A program made the position numbers and the translations under genes. The notes below the pieces were generated by a model. It ran no database searches. It worked only from the letters and a program-made list of their open reading frames with translations, and was not told the DNA's origin. From NCBI GenBank assembly GCA_001797315.1, contig MGPC01000013.1:1-64000 (forward strand): 64,000 nt of DNA, read 5' to 3'. Each line of letters starts with the position of its first letter. The first letter of the stretch is position 1. Source of the DNA: Curvibacter sp. GWA2_64_110 (GTDB lineage Bacteria; Pseudomonadota; Gammaproteobacteria; Burkholderiales; Burkholderiaceae_C). This document shows, piece by piece, positions 23,999 through 32,079 of this stretch.

Positions 23999-24727
23999 AA
24001 TTCTGGTTTCCTTCCACGAAGACGCGGGCCTTGCGCGGTGTCAGCACCAGCACGTCGCCCTCCGCCAAACCGAGCTTTCGGTATTGTGACGCAGGAATCT
24101 GCGCCTCGATCACCGTTTGTTCCCCGGCTTGGGGCGCATCTTCGGGAATAAGTTCCAGCCGGGCGATCGGCCCGACCACGATGGCACGGCTGAGGCGGGC
24201 CACGATGCCCCGTGGCCGTGCGGCGTCATTTGCTTGCGTACCAGGCGTGTAGCGCTCGACATCCAAGTCGTGCGGCCGCACATAGGCCAAGACCTTGGCA
24301 TCCTCGGCGTCGTGGTGTTCCGGCGAATCCAGCCGCACGCCCTGCGGGCCGGAGCCGATCACCACCTCGCCCTGCTCCACCCGGCCGTGGAACACGGTTG
24401 ACGTCGCCCAGGAAGCCGTAGACGAAAGGACTGGCCGGCTGGTCCCACACCTGCTGCGGCGAGCCGATCTGCTCGACTTGGCCGCCGTTCATCAGCACCA
24501 CGCGGTCGGCCACTTCCAGCGCTTCCTCCTGGTCGTGCGTGACGAAGATGCTGGTCACGTGCAGCTCGTCGTGCAGGCGGCGCAGTTCCTTGCGCGCCTT
24601 GGCATCCAGTGCGCCGAAGGGTTCGTCCAGCAGCAACACCTTGGGTTCCACCGCCAGCGCGCGCGCCAAGGCGATGCGCTGGCGCTGCCCGCCCGACAGT
24701 TGCGAGGGGTAACGATCGGCCAGCATC
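23982..24727 (-). pseudogene. cysA: cysA remnant: C-terminal two-thirds of the sulfate/thiosulfate ABC transporter ATPase, frameshifted
   Basis: From the deletion junction the frame gives [20 protein letters not shown] (ABC signature), [19 protein letters not shown] (Walker B) and FVTHDEEAL-like [16 protein letters not shown] +1 base near 24397 then shifts the frame (FLGDVN into [10 protein letters not shown]). The regulatory C-terminal domain continues to a normal end ([14 protein letters not shown] ... RKARVFVEGNQNFAHAA). The Walker A half is missing entirely, so no ATPase can be made. What remains matches CysA of sulfate importers. It is joined at its 5' side to the start of sbp. Confidence 0.85.
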
Positions 24728-24972
24728 CAGGCCGTCGATCACCGCACGTGCCTGCTTGCCCGAGCCGCCGTGCGACTGTTTGATCGTCACGTCCTGGCCG
24801 GTCTTGGCTTTCCAGTGTTTGGTGAAGGCGGCGTTGACCTCCACATACAGTTCACGCGTCGGTCGTAAGACACGTTGAGCAGGGTCTGCGCCGGCTGGGC
24901 CTGGCCAGCCAGGGCTGCCCCTGCCAGGGCGAAGGCCAATGAAAGCTTGATAAAGTTGCGGCGTTGCGTCAT
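24728..24972 (-). pseudogene. sbp: sbp remnant: N-terminal about 80 residues of the periplasmic sulfate-binding protein
   Basis: A signal peptide ([23 protein letters not shown]) and the Sbp start QTLLNVSYD are intact. One base is then missing near 24869, after which the family sequence goes on in another frame ([39 protein letters not shown]). At about 24728 it runs directly into cysA (IDGLDA joined to LADRYPSQ). The rest of sbp, the permease genes cysT and cysW, and the first third of cysA are therefore deleted. The Arg/Ser-rich sulfate-contact regions further on are lost. Confidence 0.85.
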
Positions 24973-25102
24973 GTTTGTTCCTTTTCAAATCCGTGAATTG
25001 ATCGCGATGAAAAGGATTCTGTTGAAACATGCTCAAAACTGGAACGAATAAGATTTCAGTAACTTATTTCATAAACATCTGAGAACTTGAAAGAGGCTGC
25101 AT

Positions 25103-25375
25103 ATGGCACGCATGGTGAACTGCATCAAGCTGGGCAAAGAGGCTGAAGGCCTGGATTTCCCGCCCTACCCCGGCGAGCTGGGCAAGCGCATCTGGGAAAG
25201 CGTGAGCAAGGAAGCCTGGGCGGCCTGGCTCAAGCACCAGACCATGCTGGTGAACGAAAACCGCCTGAACTTGGCCGATGCCCGCGCCCGCCAGTACCTG
25301 GCACGCCAGATGGAGAATCACTTTTTTGGCTCCGGCGCCGATGCTGCCCAGGGTTACGTGCCGCCGAGCGCCTGA
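25103..25375 (+). CDS. yggX: Fe-S/iron-trafficking oxidative damage protection protein YggX
   Basis: A 90-residue protein of the YggX family at its usual length. It has the N-terminal [20 protein letters not shown] with the single conserved Cys, then [20 protein letters not shown] and [16 protein letters not shown]. YggX limits oxidative damage of labile Fe-S clusters in enterics. It diverges from the sbp remnant and sits 33 bp before mnmC, so the two may be cotranscribed. Confidence 0.93.
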   Translation: MARMVNCIKLGKEAEGLDFPPYPGELGKRIWESVSKEAWAAWLKHQTMLVNENRLNLADARARQYLARQMENHFFGSGADAAQGYVPPSA

Positions 25376-25408
25376 GCGCCCTCTTCTCCACATTTCACGC
25401 AAGCTCCC

Positions 25409-27190
25409 GTGACTGAACCGGCGCACGGAACAGTCCCGGCCCTGTTGCATCGCGGCGGCCTGCCGCAGGCTTGGGCCTCACAGCCCGTCTGGCGCATTCT
25501 CGACACCCACTTCGACCTGCTGCGCTTCCTCGCCATCTGGCAGGCGTGGCGAGCCGATGCGCAACGGCCGCACCTGCTGCACGTCGTGGCGCTGACCCCG
25601 CAGCCGCCTGGCCTGTCCGAGCTACACACAGCCCAAGCCACGTCTGGACAGCCTCAGCTTGTGCAGGAACTGGCCCGCCAATGGCGCGGCCTGCTGCCGG
25701 GTTTTCACCGCCTGCTGCTGGCGCAGGGGCAACTCGAACTGACCCTGTGCGTGGGCGAGTTGCAGCCGCTGCTGCGCGAGCAACAGTTTCAGGCCGACAC
25801 CGTCTTGCTCGATGCTGCGGCCCCGTGGGACCGCTGGAGCGTCAAGGCCCTGGCACGCTGCTGCCGGCGCGGTACGCTGCTGGCCAGCACGGCACCAAGC
25901 CCGGCCCTGGCCGAACTGCTGGGGCAGAGCGGCTTTGATGTCCAGGGCGAACGCGCGCAATTCGCGCCGCGTTGGGAGATCAAGACCCAGCGCGAGACAT
26001 GGCGCACCCAAGCCGCCACCCCATCGAGCTGCGCCGTCATCGGCGCCGGACTGGCTGGCGCCAGCGTGGCCGCCGCCCTGGCGCGGCGCGGCTGGCAGGT
26101 GCAGGTCTTCGATGCCGCACCGCTGCCGGCCGCTGGTGCCTCCAGCCTGCCGGCCGGCCTGGTGGTGCCACATGTCTCCAGCGATGACAGCCCGCGCTCG
26201 CGCCTGTCGCGCGCTGGCGTGCGGCTGATGCTGCAGGAAGCCAGCCGACTGCTTTCCGAGGGACAGGACTGGGCGCCCAGCGGTGTGCTTGAACAGCGTC
26301 TCGATGGCTACGCCGGCTTGCCAGAACACTGGCCCGCAGAAGCTTGCGAGATCTCGCGCCCCGCCCCGCCCTTGGATGAAGCCCCCTGGCATCAAGGCGC
26401 CGCCGCCGTGCCCGCACTCTGGCACGCGCAAGCGGCCTGGATCAAACCGGCGCGCCTGGTGCAGGCCTGGCTGGCGCAGCCGGGGGTGCAGTTCTGCGGC
26501 AACGCCAAAGTGGCCACCCTGCGGAAATCCGGGGTGCAATGGCAGTTGCTGGACCGCGACGGCAAGGTCTTCGCCCGTGTCGAGCAAGTCGTTCTGGCCA
26601 ATGCCAGTGATGCCCCGCGCCTGCTGGACAGCCTGCGCGCCGAGCTGCCGCAACTCGCGCAGTTGCCGCCACTGCATGACATGCGCGGCGTGCTGTCCGC
26701 CGGCCTGCGCCAGGCGGGTGATGAAGCCGCCCTGCCGCCGTTCCCGGTCAATGGCCTGGGCGGCCTGATCCCGGCCGTGCCGACCGAGGCCGGGCTGGCC
26801 TGGTACGCCGGCGCCACCTACGAAGCCGCCAACCAGCCGCCCGCCACCGGGGCAGAACACCACCACCGCAACCTGACGAAGCTGCGCACCCTGCTGCCGG
26901 CGGCGGCGCGCGCACTGGCGCCGGCCTTCGAGCCCGGCGCCGCGCAGGGCTGGGGCGGCACGCGCTGCGTCAGCGCCGACCGGCTGCCGCTGGTGGGGCC
27001 GCTGGAAGACGGCCCCCGGCCGACCCTGTGGATCAGCGCCGCCATGGGCTCGCGCGGCCTGAGCTTCTCGCTGCTGTGCGCTGAGCTGCTGGCGGCGCGC
27101 CTGGGGGCCGAACCCTGGCCGGTGGAGGCCGGCCTGGCGCGCTTTCTCCACGCGCGGCGCCGGCCCACCGTGCAAGGCCGGGATTCCTAG
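25409..27190 (+). CDS. mnmC: MnmC: tRNA cmnm5s2U34 oxidoreductase with degenerate methyltransferase half
   Basis: A 593-residue protein that starts at GTG. The C-terminal oxidase half is intact: FAD fold CAVIGAGLAGASVAAALARR (about residue 207), and near the end GGTRCVSADRLPLVGPL and SAAMGSRGLSFSLLCAELLA. It removes the carboxymethyl group from cmnm5s2U34 of tRNA. The N-terminal half should be the SAM-dependent methyltransferase, but the glycine-rich motif (ETGFGTGLNFL in E. coli, from memory) reads LDTHFDLLRFL here, and DAFAP reads DAAAP. The methyl-transfer step is thus probably lost or done by another enzyme. It follows yggX. Confidence 0.85.
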   Translation: MTEPAHGTVPALLHRGGLPQAWASQPVWRILDTHFDLLRFLAIWQAWRADAQRPHLLHVVALTPQPPGLSELHTAQATSGQPQLVQELARQWRGLLPGFHRLLLAQGQLELTLCVGELQPLLREQQFQADTVLLDAAAPWDRWSVKALARCCRRGTLLASTAPSPALAELLGQSGFDVQGERAQFAPRWEIKTQRETWRTQAATPSSCAVIGAGLAGASVAAALARRGWQVQVFDAAPLPAAGASSLPAGLVVPHVSSDDSPRSRLSRAGVRLMLQEASRLLSEGQDWAPSGVLEQRLDGYAGLPEHWPAEACEISRPAPPLDEAPWHQGAAAVPALWHAQAAWIKPARLVQAWLAQPGVQFCGNAKVATLRKSGVQWQLLDRDGKVFARVEQVVLANASDAPRLLDSLRAELPQLAQLPPLHDMRGVLSAGLRQAGDEAALPPFPVNGLGGLIPAVPTEAGLAWYAGATYEAANQPPATGAEHHHRNLTKLRTLLPAAARALAPAFEPGAAQGWGGTRCVSADRLPLVGPLEDGPRPTLWISAAMGSRGLSFSLLCAELLAARLGAEPWPVEAGLARFLHARRRPTVQGRDS

Positions 27191-27246
27191 TCAAAATGGC
27201 ATCCTGCCCTTGCCAGAACAGCGCAAGCAGCTATCTATTTTGAAGC
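27190..27246 (-). repeat. about 50-bp dispersed repeat, intergenic copy
   Basis: On the minus strand: TTCAAAATAGATAGCTGCTTGCGC followed by a GGCAAGGGCAGGATGCC block and ATTTTGA. This is the least disturbed copy in the window and can serve as the reference for the others (15714, 23801, 31037, 33166, 42666). It starts at the mnmC stop codon. Confidence 0.65.
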
Positions 27247-27309
27247 AGAATAATGCAAGCCAAAGGCTGACATGCTTCTCTTGGCCGCAGCGGGAATAAT
27301 GGAAGGCTC

Positions 27310-28305
27310 ATGAGCCCGCGCCACAAAATCATCCTCGACGGCAATCCCGGCATCGACGACGCGATGGCGCTGTACTTCGCCCTGGCGCAGCCGGCCATCG
27401 AACTGCTGGGCATCACCGCCACCTTCGGCAATGTGTCGGCGGCCCAAGCGGCACGCAACGCCATTTACCTGTGCGTGCTGGCGAGGTGGCGCATTCCGGT
27501 GTGCGAGGGCGTCAACACCCCCACGCGCAAGACGCAAGTGCTGCCCGATCCGGAGGTCCATGGAGCCGACGGCCTGGGCAACCTGCCCGAGCGCCGGCGC
27601 GACAGCTACGAGCCGGACGAACGCTCCGCCGCACGCTTCATCGTCGAGCAGGCCCATGCCCATCCGAGCCAGGTCACGTTGCTGGCCGTCGGCCCGCTGA
27701 CCAACCTGACCCAGGCCCTGCGGCTGGAGCCCAAACTGCCCGAGTTGCTGAAGCAGGTCATCGTGGTGGGCGGCAGCATTGCCGCGCCGGGCAATGTCTC
27801 GCCGGTGGCCGAGTCCAACATCTGGCACGACCCGCATGCGGCCGACCAGATCTTCACCGCCGGCTTTCGGCTCACGCTGCTCGGGCTGGACGTGACACAG
27901 CGCCTGGCCCTGCCGCTGGCACTGTTCGAGCGCCTTGCCGCCAGGCACCAGCACCCGGCCACCGACACGCTGCTGCACGCAGCCCGCTTCAGCGTCGCTT
28001 ATCACGCCGGGCTGGAACCGGAACTCGCGCGGGCGCAAGCCTGCTACGGCCACGACGTGCTGGCGGTGATGTTCCTGCTGCATCCGGAACTGTTCCAGCT
28101 TGAAACCGGCCGCGTACGCGTGGCCACCGAAGGCCTGGCCGAGGGCCAGACCATCATGGACCGGCGCGAGCACATTCCCTACCCGCATCCTGGTTGGGAG
28201 GAACACATCCCGCGCATCCAGGTCGGCCTGCAGGTCGATGCAGCGGCCTGTCTGGCACTGTTTGAAGCCACGCTGATGGAGCACTGGCTGCCGGGCTTGA
28301 ACTGA
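27310..28305 (+). CDS. nucleoside hydrolase (IunH/YeiK family) with altered metal motif
   Basis: A 331-residue protein of the inosine-uridine nucleoside hydrolase family: VTLLAVGPLTNLTQAL, VVGGSIAAPGNVSPVAESNIWHDP and HDVLAVMF are the typical blocks. The N-terminal signature is normally DxDPGxDD; here it is DGNPGIDD, so the second Asp, a calcium ligand and proposed general base in the protozoan enzyme, is Asn. Other ligands (the DD pair, and the Thr and Asn regions) appear kept. It may hydrolyse a different ribosyl bond or have low activity. It stands alone between repeat and sulfur operon. Confidence 0.85.
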   Translation: MSPRHKIILDGNPGIDDAMALYFALAQPAIELLGITATFGNVSAAQAARNAIYLCVLARWRIPVCEGVNTPTRKTQVLPDPEVHGADGLGNLPERRRDSYEPDERSAARFIVEQAHAHPSQVTLLAVGPLTNLTQALRLEPKLPELLKQVIVVGGSIAAPGNVSPVAESNIWHDPHAADQIFTAGFRLTLLGLDVTQRLALPLALFERLAARHQHPATDTLLHAARFSVAYHAGLEPELARAQACYGHDVLAVMFLLHPELFQLETGRVRVATEGLAEGQTIMDRREHIPYPHPGWEEHIPRIQVGLQVDAAACLALFEATLMEHWLPGLN

Positions 28306-28330
28306 GCCGCCCTATATTCCCAATTCGCAT

Positions 28331-28360
28331 ATATCTACAAGAAAAATGTAGTTTGGAATC
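28331..28360 (+). promoter_or_regulatory. AT-rich control region of the sulfur assimilation operon
   Basis: CTACA (28335-28339), 7 nt, TGTAG (28347-28351) within an AT-rich stretch, about 40 bp before the tauE start. CysB sites are AT-rich and loosely symmetric, so this is a reasonable place for activator binding, but no strict consensus can be checked. Confidence 0.35.
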
Positions 28361-28387
28361 TGAGGAGCCCCGCATAAAGTCGCGTCC

Positions 28388-29179
28388 ATGCATGACGTGG
28401 CGTTTGTTTTTGCGGGCTTTTTTGTCGGACTGGTCGTTGGCCTGACCGGCGTCGGGGGCGGCTCGCTCATGACGCCGATCCTGATCTTTTTCTTCGGCGT
28501 CAAGCCCTACCTGGCGGTCGGCACCGACCTGCTGTTCGCCGCCTTCACCAAGTTCGGTGGCACGGTCCGCCTGGCCCGCGCCCGCGTGATCGACTGGCGC
28601 ATCGTGCTCAATCTGTCGGCCGGCAGCATTCCGGCCGCCCTGATCACCCTCGCCGTCCTGCACTACATCGGCCCGACCAATCCGGCGCTGCAAAGCCTGA
28701 TGACCAGCACGCTGGGCGCTGCCCTGCTGCTGACAGCTGCCGCCACCTTCTACAAGGCGGTGCGCGGCAAGGCGCTGCCAGCCACCCTGGCCCAAGGCCA
28801 GGAAACACGCGCCGCCACGCCGCGCCACTGGGGCCTGCCGCTGGCGCTGGGCGCTGTGGTTGGCACACTGGTCACGCTGACCTCGGTCGGCGCCGGCGCC
28901 ATCGGCGTGAGCGTGCTGCTGATCGTCTACCCGCTGCTGCCGCTGCCGCGCATCGTGGCCGCCGACATCGCCTACGCCGTGCCGCTGACGCTGGTGGCCG
29001 GTCTCGGGCACGCCTCGCTCGGCTCGGTCGACTGGCCCCTGCTGACCAAGCTGCTGGCCGGCTCGCTGCCCGGCATCTGGCTCGGCTCGCACCTGATGCA
29101 CCGCATCAACGAGCGCGTCATCCGCTCTGCCCTTTCCGTTTTGCTGGCCTGGGCCGGCCTCAAGCTCATCGCAATCTGA
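28388..29179 (+). CDS. TauE/SafE-family sulfite or organosulfur anion exporter
   Basis: A 263-residue membrane protein with eight hydrophobic segments. Both family repeats are present: FFVGLVVGLTGVGGGSLMTP near the N-terminus, and LALGAVVGTLVTLTSVGAGAIGVS in the second half. TauE/SafE proteins move sulfite, sulfoacetate or related anions. Placed 5 bp before the sulfite reductase gene, it probably relieves sulfite build-up during sulfate assimilation, which is an inference from context. Confidence 0.88.
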   Translation: MHDVAFVFAGFFVGLVVGLTGVGGGSLMTPILIFFFGVKPYLAVGTDLLFAAFTKFGGTVRLARARVIDWRIVLNLSAGSIPAALITLAVLHYIGPTNPALQSLMTSTLGAALLLTAAATFYKAVRGKALPATLAQGQETRAATPRHWGLPLALGAVVGTLVTLTSVGAGAIGVSVLLIVYPLLPLPRIVAADIAYAVPLTLVAGLGHASLGSVDWPLLTKLLAGSLPGIWLGSHLMHRINERVIRSALSVLLAWAGLKLIAI

Positions 29180-29184
29180 CACTT

Positions 29185-31023
29185 ATGTACCAGTACACCG
29201 AATTCGACCGCCAGTTCGTGCACACGCGTGCCGCGCAATACCGTGACCAGCTCGAACGCCATCTGTCCGGCCAGTTGAGCGGCGACGATTTCAAGCCGCT
29301 GCGGCTGCAAAACGGCTGGTACATCCAGCGCCATGCGCCGATGCTGCGCGTGGCCGTGCCCTATGGCGAACTCTCCAGCGCGCAAGTGCGCGTGCTGGCG
29401 CGCATTGCGCGCGAATACGACCAGCCGTCGAACGAGGTGTTCCAGGGTGCGGTGGCGGCGCAGAACCGGCTGGGCGAGATCCAGTTGCGCGACGGCAAAG
29501 CCATCGGCAGCCGCCTGGCCACCGGCTACGCCCACTTCACCACGCGCCAGAACGTGCAATACAACTGGATTCCGCTGGACAAGAGCGCCGACGTGATGGA
29601 CCTGCTGGCCAGCGTGGGCATGCACGGCATCCAGACCAGCGGCAACTGCATCCGCAACATCACCACCGACGAACTGGCCGGCATTGCCGTGGACGAAGTG
29701 GCCGACCCGCGCCCCTTTGCCGAGATCCTGCGCCAGTGGAGCACGCTCCACCCCGAGTTCGCTTTCCTGCCGCGCAAGTTCAAGGTCGCCATCACCGGCG
29801 CCCGGGAAGACCGTGCCGCCATCGGCTGGCACGACGTCGGCCTGCAACTGGTGCGCAATACTGAAGGGACGCTGGGCTTCAAGGTGCTGGTAGGCGGCGG
29901 CATGGGCCGCACGCCGGTGATTGCCAGCACCATCCGCGAGTTCCTGCCCTGCGACCAGATCCTCAACTACCTGGAAGCCGTGGTGCGGGTCTACAACCGC
30001 TGGGGCCGGCGCGACAACGCCTACAAGGCGCGCATCAAGATCCTGGTCAAGGCCGAAGGCCAGCGCTTCATCGACGAGGTGGAAGCCGAGTACCGCGACA
30101 TCATCGAGAAGGACGGCGCGCCGCACACCCTCAGCGCCGCCGAGTTCGAGCGCGTCAGCGCCTCGTTCGTGCCGCCGGCCCTCAGCTGCGACCGCAAGAG
30201 CGCCGACGCCAAGATTGCCCACATCCTGCGCGCCGCGGCCGAGGACGACGTGGAATTCGGTCGCTGGCTGCATCGCAACGTGGCGCCGCACAAGAACCCC
30301 GACCTGCGCGCCGTCACGCTGTCCTTCAAGCGCCTGGACCAGGCACCGGGCGACGCCACCGCCGACCAGCTCGACGCCGTGGCCGAGCTGAGCGAGCGCT
30401 TCAGCGCCGGCGAAGTGCGCGTGACGCACAGCCAGAACCTGGTGCTGCCCTGGGTGCGCTGCGACCAGTTGCCCGAACTGTGGCGCGAAGCGCGCCGCCT
30501 CGGCCTGGCCAAGCCCAACATCGGCCTGCTGACCGACATGATCGCCTGCCCCGGCGGCGACTTCTGCGACCTGGCCAATGCGCGCTCCATTCCGGTGGCC
30601 GCCGCCATCACCGAGCGCTACCAGGACCTGGACGAACTGCACGACCTGGGCGAGATCGACCTGCACATCAGCGGCTGCATGAACTCCTGCGGCCACCATC
30701 ACAGCGGCCACATCGGCATCCTGGGCGTCGACAAGGACGGCCGGGAGTGGTACCAGGTCACCCTGGGCGGCTCCGATGGCACCACGCTGTCCGGCCCGGC
30801 CGGCGCCGGCAAGGTGGTCGGCCCCTCGTTTTCCAGCGCCGAAGTGCCGGACGTGATCGAGGCCGTGCTGGAAACCTACCGCGAACAGCGCACCACGGGT
30901 GAGCGCTTTATCGAGACGCTGCGCCGCGTCGGTGCCGAACCGTTCAAGCAGGCCGCCCACCGGATGCGCCACGACCTCGAACGCCGCGCCGAAGCGCTGG
31001 CCGAGCACCCGCACGCCGCCTGA
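29185..31023 (+). CDS. cysI: sulfite reductase hemoprotein (nitrite/sulfite reductase family)
   Basis: A 612-residue siroheme protein with two ferredoxin-like half domains and the siroheme/4Fe-4S cysteines in IACPGGDFCDLA (C-x5-C) and ISGCMNSCGHHHSG (C-x3-C) near residues 455-505. It reduces sulfite to sulfide with six electrons. No cysJ flavoprotein is nearby; a ferredoxin partner such as the fdxA/FNR pair 3.5 kb downstream is possible. It lies in an operon between the exporter and DUF934 genes. Assignment as sulfite rather than nitrite reductase rests on the cys neighbours. Confidence 0.9.
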   Translation: MYQYTEFDRQFVHTRAAQYRDQLERHLSGQLSGDDFKPLRLQNGWYIQRHAPMLRVAVPYGELSSAQVRVLARIAREYDQPSNEVFQGAVAAQNRLGEIQLRDGKAIGSRLATGYAHFTTRQNVQYNWIPLDKSADVMDLLASVGMHGIQTSGNCIRNITTDELAGIAVDEVADPRPFAEILRQWSTLHPEFAFLPRKFKVAITGAREDRAAIGWHDVGLQLVRNTEGTLGFKVLVGGGMGRTPVIASTIREFLPCDQILNYLEAVVRVYNRWGRRDNAYKARIKILVKAEGQRFIDEVEAEYRDIIEKDGAPHTLSAAEFERVSASFVPPALSCDRKSADAKIAHILRAAAEDDVEFGRWLHRNVAPHKNPDLRAVTLSFKRLDQAPGDATADQLDAVAELSERFSAGEVRVTHSQNLVLPWVRCDQLPELWREARRLGLAKPNIGLLTDMIACPGGDFCDLANARSIPVAAAITERYQDLDELHDLGEIDLHISGCMNSCGHHHSGHIGILGVDKDGREWYQVTLGGSDGTTLSGPAGAGKVVGPSFSSAEVPDVIEAVLETYREQRTTGERFIETLRRVGAEPFKQAAHRMRHDLERRAEALAEHPHAA

Positions 31024-31036
31024 AGGAATGAATACT

Positions 31037-31085
31037 ATGAAATTGATAGCTGCTCACGCCCATTCGACGGCGCCCGAAGGCCAAA
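31037..31085 (+). repeat. about 50-bp dispersed repeat supplying the DUF934 gene start
   Basis: ATGAAATTGATAGCTGCTC, then ACGCCCATTCGACGGCGCCC and GAAGGCCAAAAC. It aligns base for base, with one gap, to 33166-33217 at the start of cysN. The repeat carries the start codon and encodes the non-conserved N-terminus of the DUF934 protein. Confidence 0.65.
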
Positions 31086-31420
31086 ACGTGCTTGAACTCG
31101 CGAACGATGCCGATCCGCGCGACGTCTCGCTGGCCGGCATTGACCGCATCGACCTGCACTTCCCCAAGTTCACCGACGGCCGCGCCTTCAGCCAGGCCTT
31201 CCTGCTGCGCCGCCGTCTCGGCTTTGCGGGCGAGATTCGTGCCACCGGCGATGTGCTGGTGGATCAGCTGCAGCAGATGGCCCGCAGCGGCTTCACGGCG
31301 GCCGTGCTGCGCGACGACCAGGACCTGGCCATCGCCGAGCGCCAACTGGCACGGTATGCCGCCTTCTACCAGGGCGACGCCGTGCAGCCGCGGCCCTATT
31401 TCACGCGGGGTGCGGCATGA
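31037..31420 (+). CDS. DUF934 protein, sulfite reductase accessory
   Basis: A 127-residue protein. The conserved part begins after the first 20 residues (IDRIDLHFPKFTDGRAFSQA, LLRRRLGFAGEIRATGDVL, RSGFTAAVLRDDQDL). DUF934 genes regularly follow cysI in proteobacteria, and no activity has been shown that I know of. AAGGA at 31023-31027 fits the ATG at 31037 (9 nt) better than the ATG at 31028, which it touches. The N-terminal MKLIAAHAHSTAPEGQ is encoded by a dispersed repeat. It overlaps cysH by 4 bp. Confidence 0.85.
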   Translation: MKLIAAHAHSTAPEGQNVLELANDADPRDVSLAGIDRIDLHFPKFTDGRAFSQAFLLRRRLGFAGEIRATGDVLVDQLQQMARSGFTAAVLRDDQDLAIAERQLARYAAFYQGDAVQPRPYFTRGAA

Positions 31421-32061
31421 GCAGTCTCCTGAACGCCAGCAGCGCCATCGATCTCGCGCAGATCAACGCCCGACACGGCCACGACGCCCCCGCCTTGGTG
31501 GCATGGGCGCTCGGCCTGGGCCAGAAGGCCATCGTCACCACCAATTTCCGCCCGTTTGAGGCCGTCATCCTGCACCTGGTCACACGCGTGCAGCCCGACG
31601 TGCCCGTGGTCTGGATGGACAACGGCTACAACACCGAAGCCACCTACCGCTACGCCGACGAGGTAACCCGGCAACTCGGGCTGAACCTGCGCATCTACCT
31701 GCCGCGCCGCTCGCGCGCGCACCGCGAGGCAGCGGATGGCCCGGTGCCCGCGCTCGACGACCCGCGCCACGCCGCCTTCACAGAAGAGGTGAAGCTGGAG
31801 CCCTTCGCCCGCGCGCTGCGTGAGACCGCGCCCCAGGTCTGGTTCACCGCGCTGCGCGCCACTGACAGCGCCGTACGGGCCCAGATGGACCCCGTGAGCA
31901 TCAACCCCGATGGCCTGATCAAGGTCGCGCCGCTGCTGCACTGGTCGTCCAAGGACCTGTACCAGTACTGCGAGATCCACGGCCTGCCCAACAACTTCGA
32001 CTACATGGACCCGACCAAGGGCGAAGAGCAACGCGAGTGCGGCCTGCATCTGGCCCACTGA
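31417..32061 (+). CDS. cysH: phosphoadenylyl-sulfate / adenylyl-sulfate reductase CysH
   Basis: A 214-residue protein of the PAPS reductase family with the PP-loop-like fold (VVWMDNGYNTEATYRYADEV; ALRATDSAVRAQMDPVSI) and the catalytic C-terminal cysteine motif RECGLHLAH. Only two cysteines occur in the whole protein, so the CC...CxxC cysteines that bind 4Fe-4S in APS reductases are absent. This points to the cluster-free, PAPS-using type, which needs an APS kinase (CysC), not seen in the window. It overlaps the DUF934 gene by 4 bp and precedes cysD by 18 bp. Confidence 0.88.
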   Translation: MSSLLNASSAIDLAQINARHGHDAPALVAWALGLGQKAIVTTNFRPFEAVILHLVTRVQPDVPVVWMDNGYNTEATYRYADEVTRQLGLNLRIYLPRRSRAHREAADGPVPALDDPRHAAFTEEVKLEPFARALRETAPQVWFTALRATDSAVRAQMDPVSINPDGLIKVAPLLHWSSKDLYQYCEIHGLPNNFDYMDPTKGEEQRECGLHLAH

Positions 32062-32079
32062 ATTCATAAGAAGTCTGTC

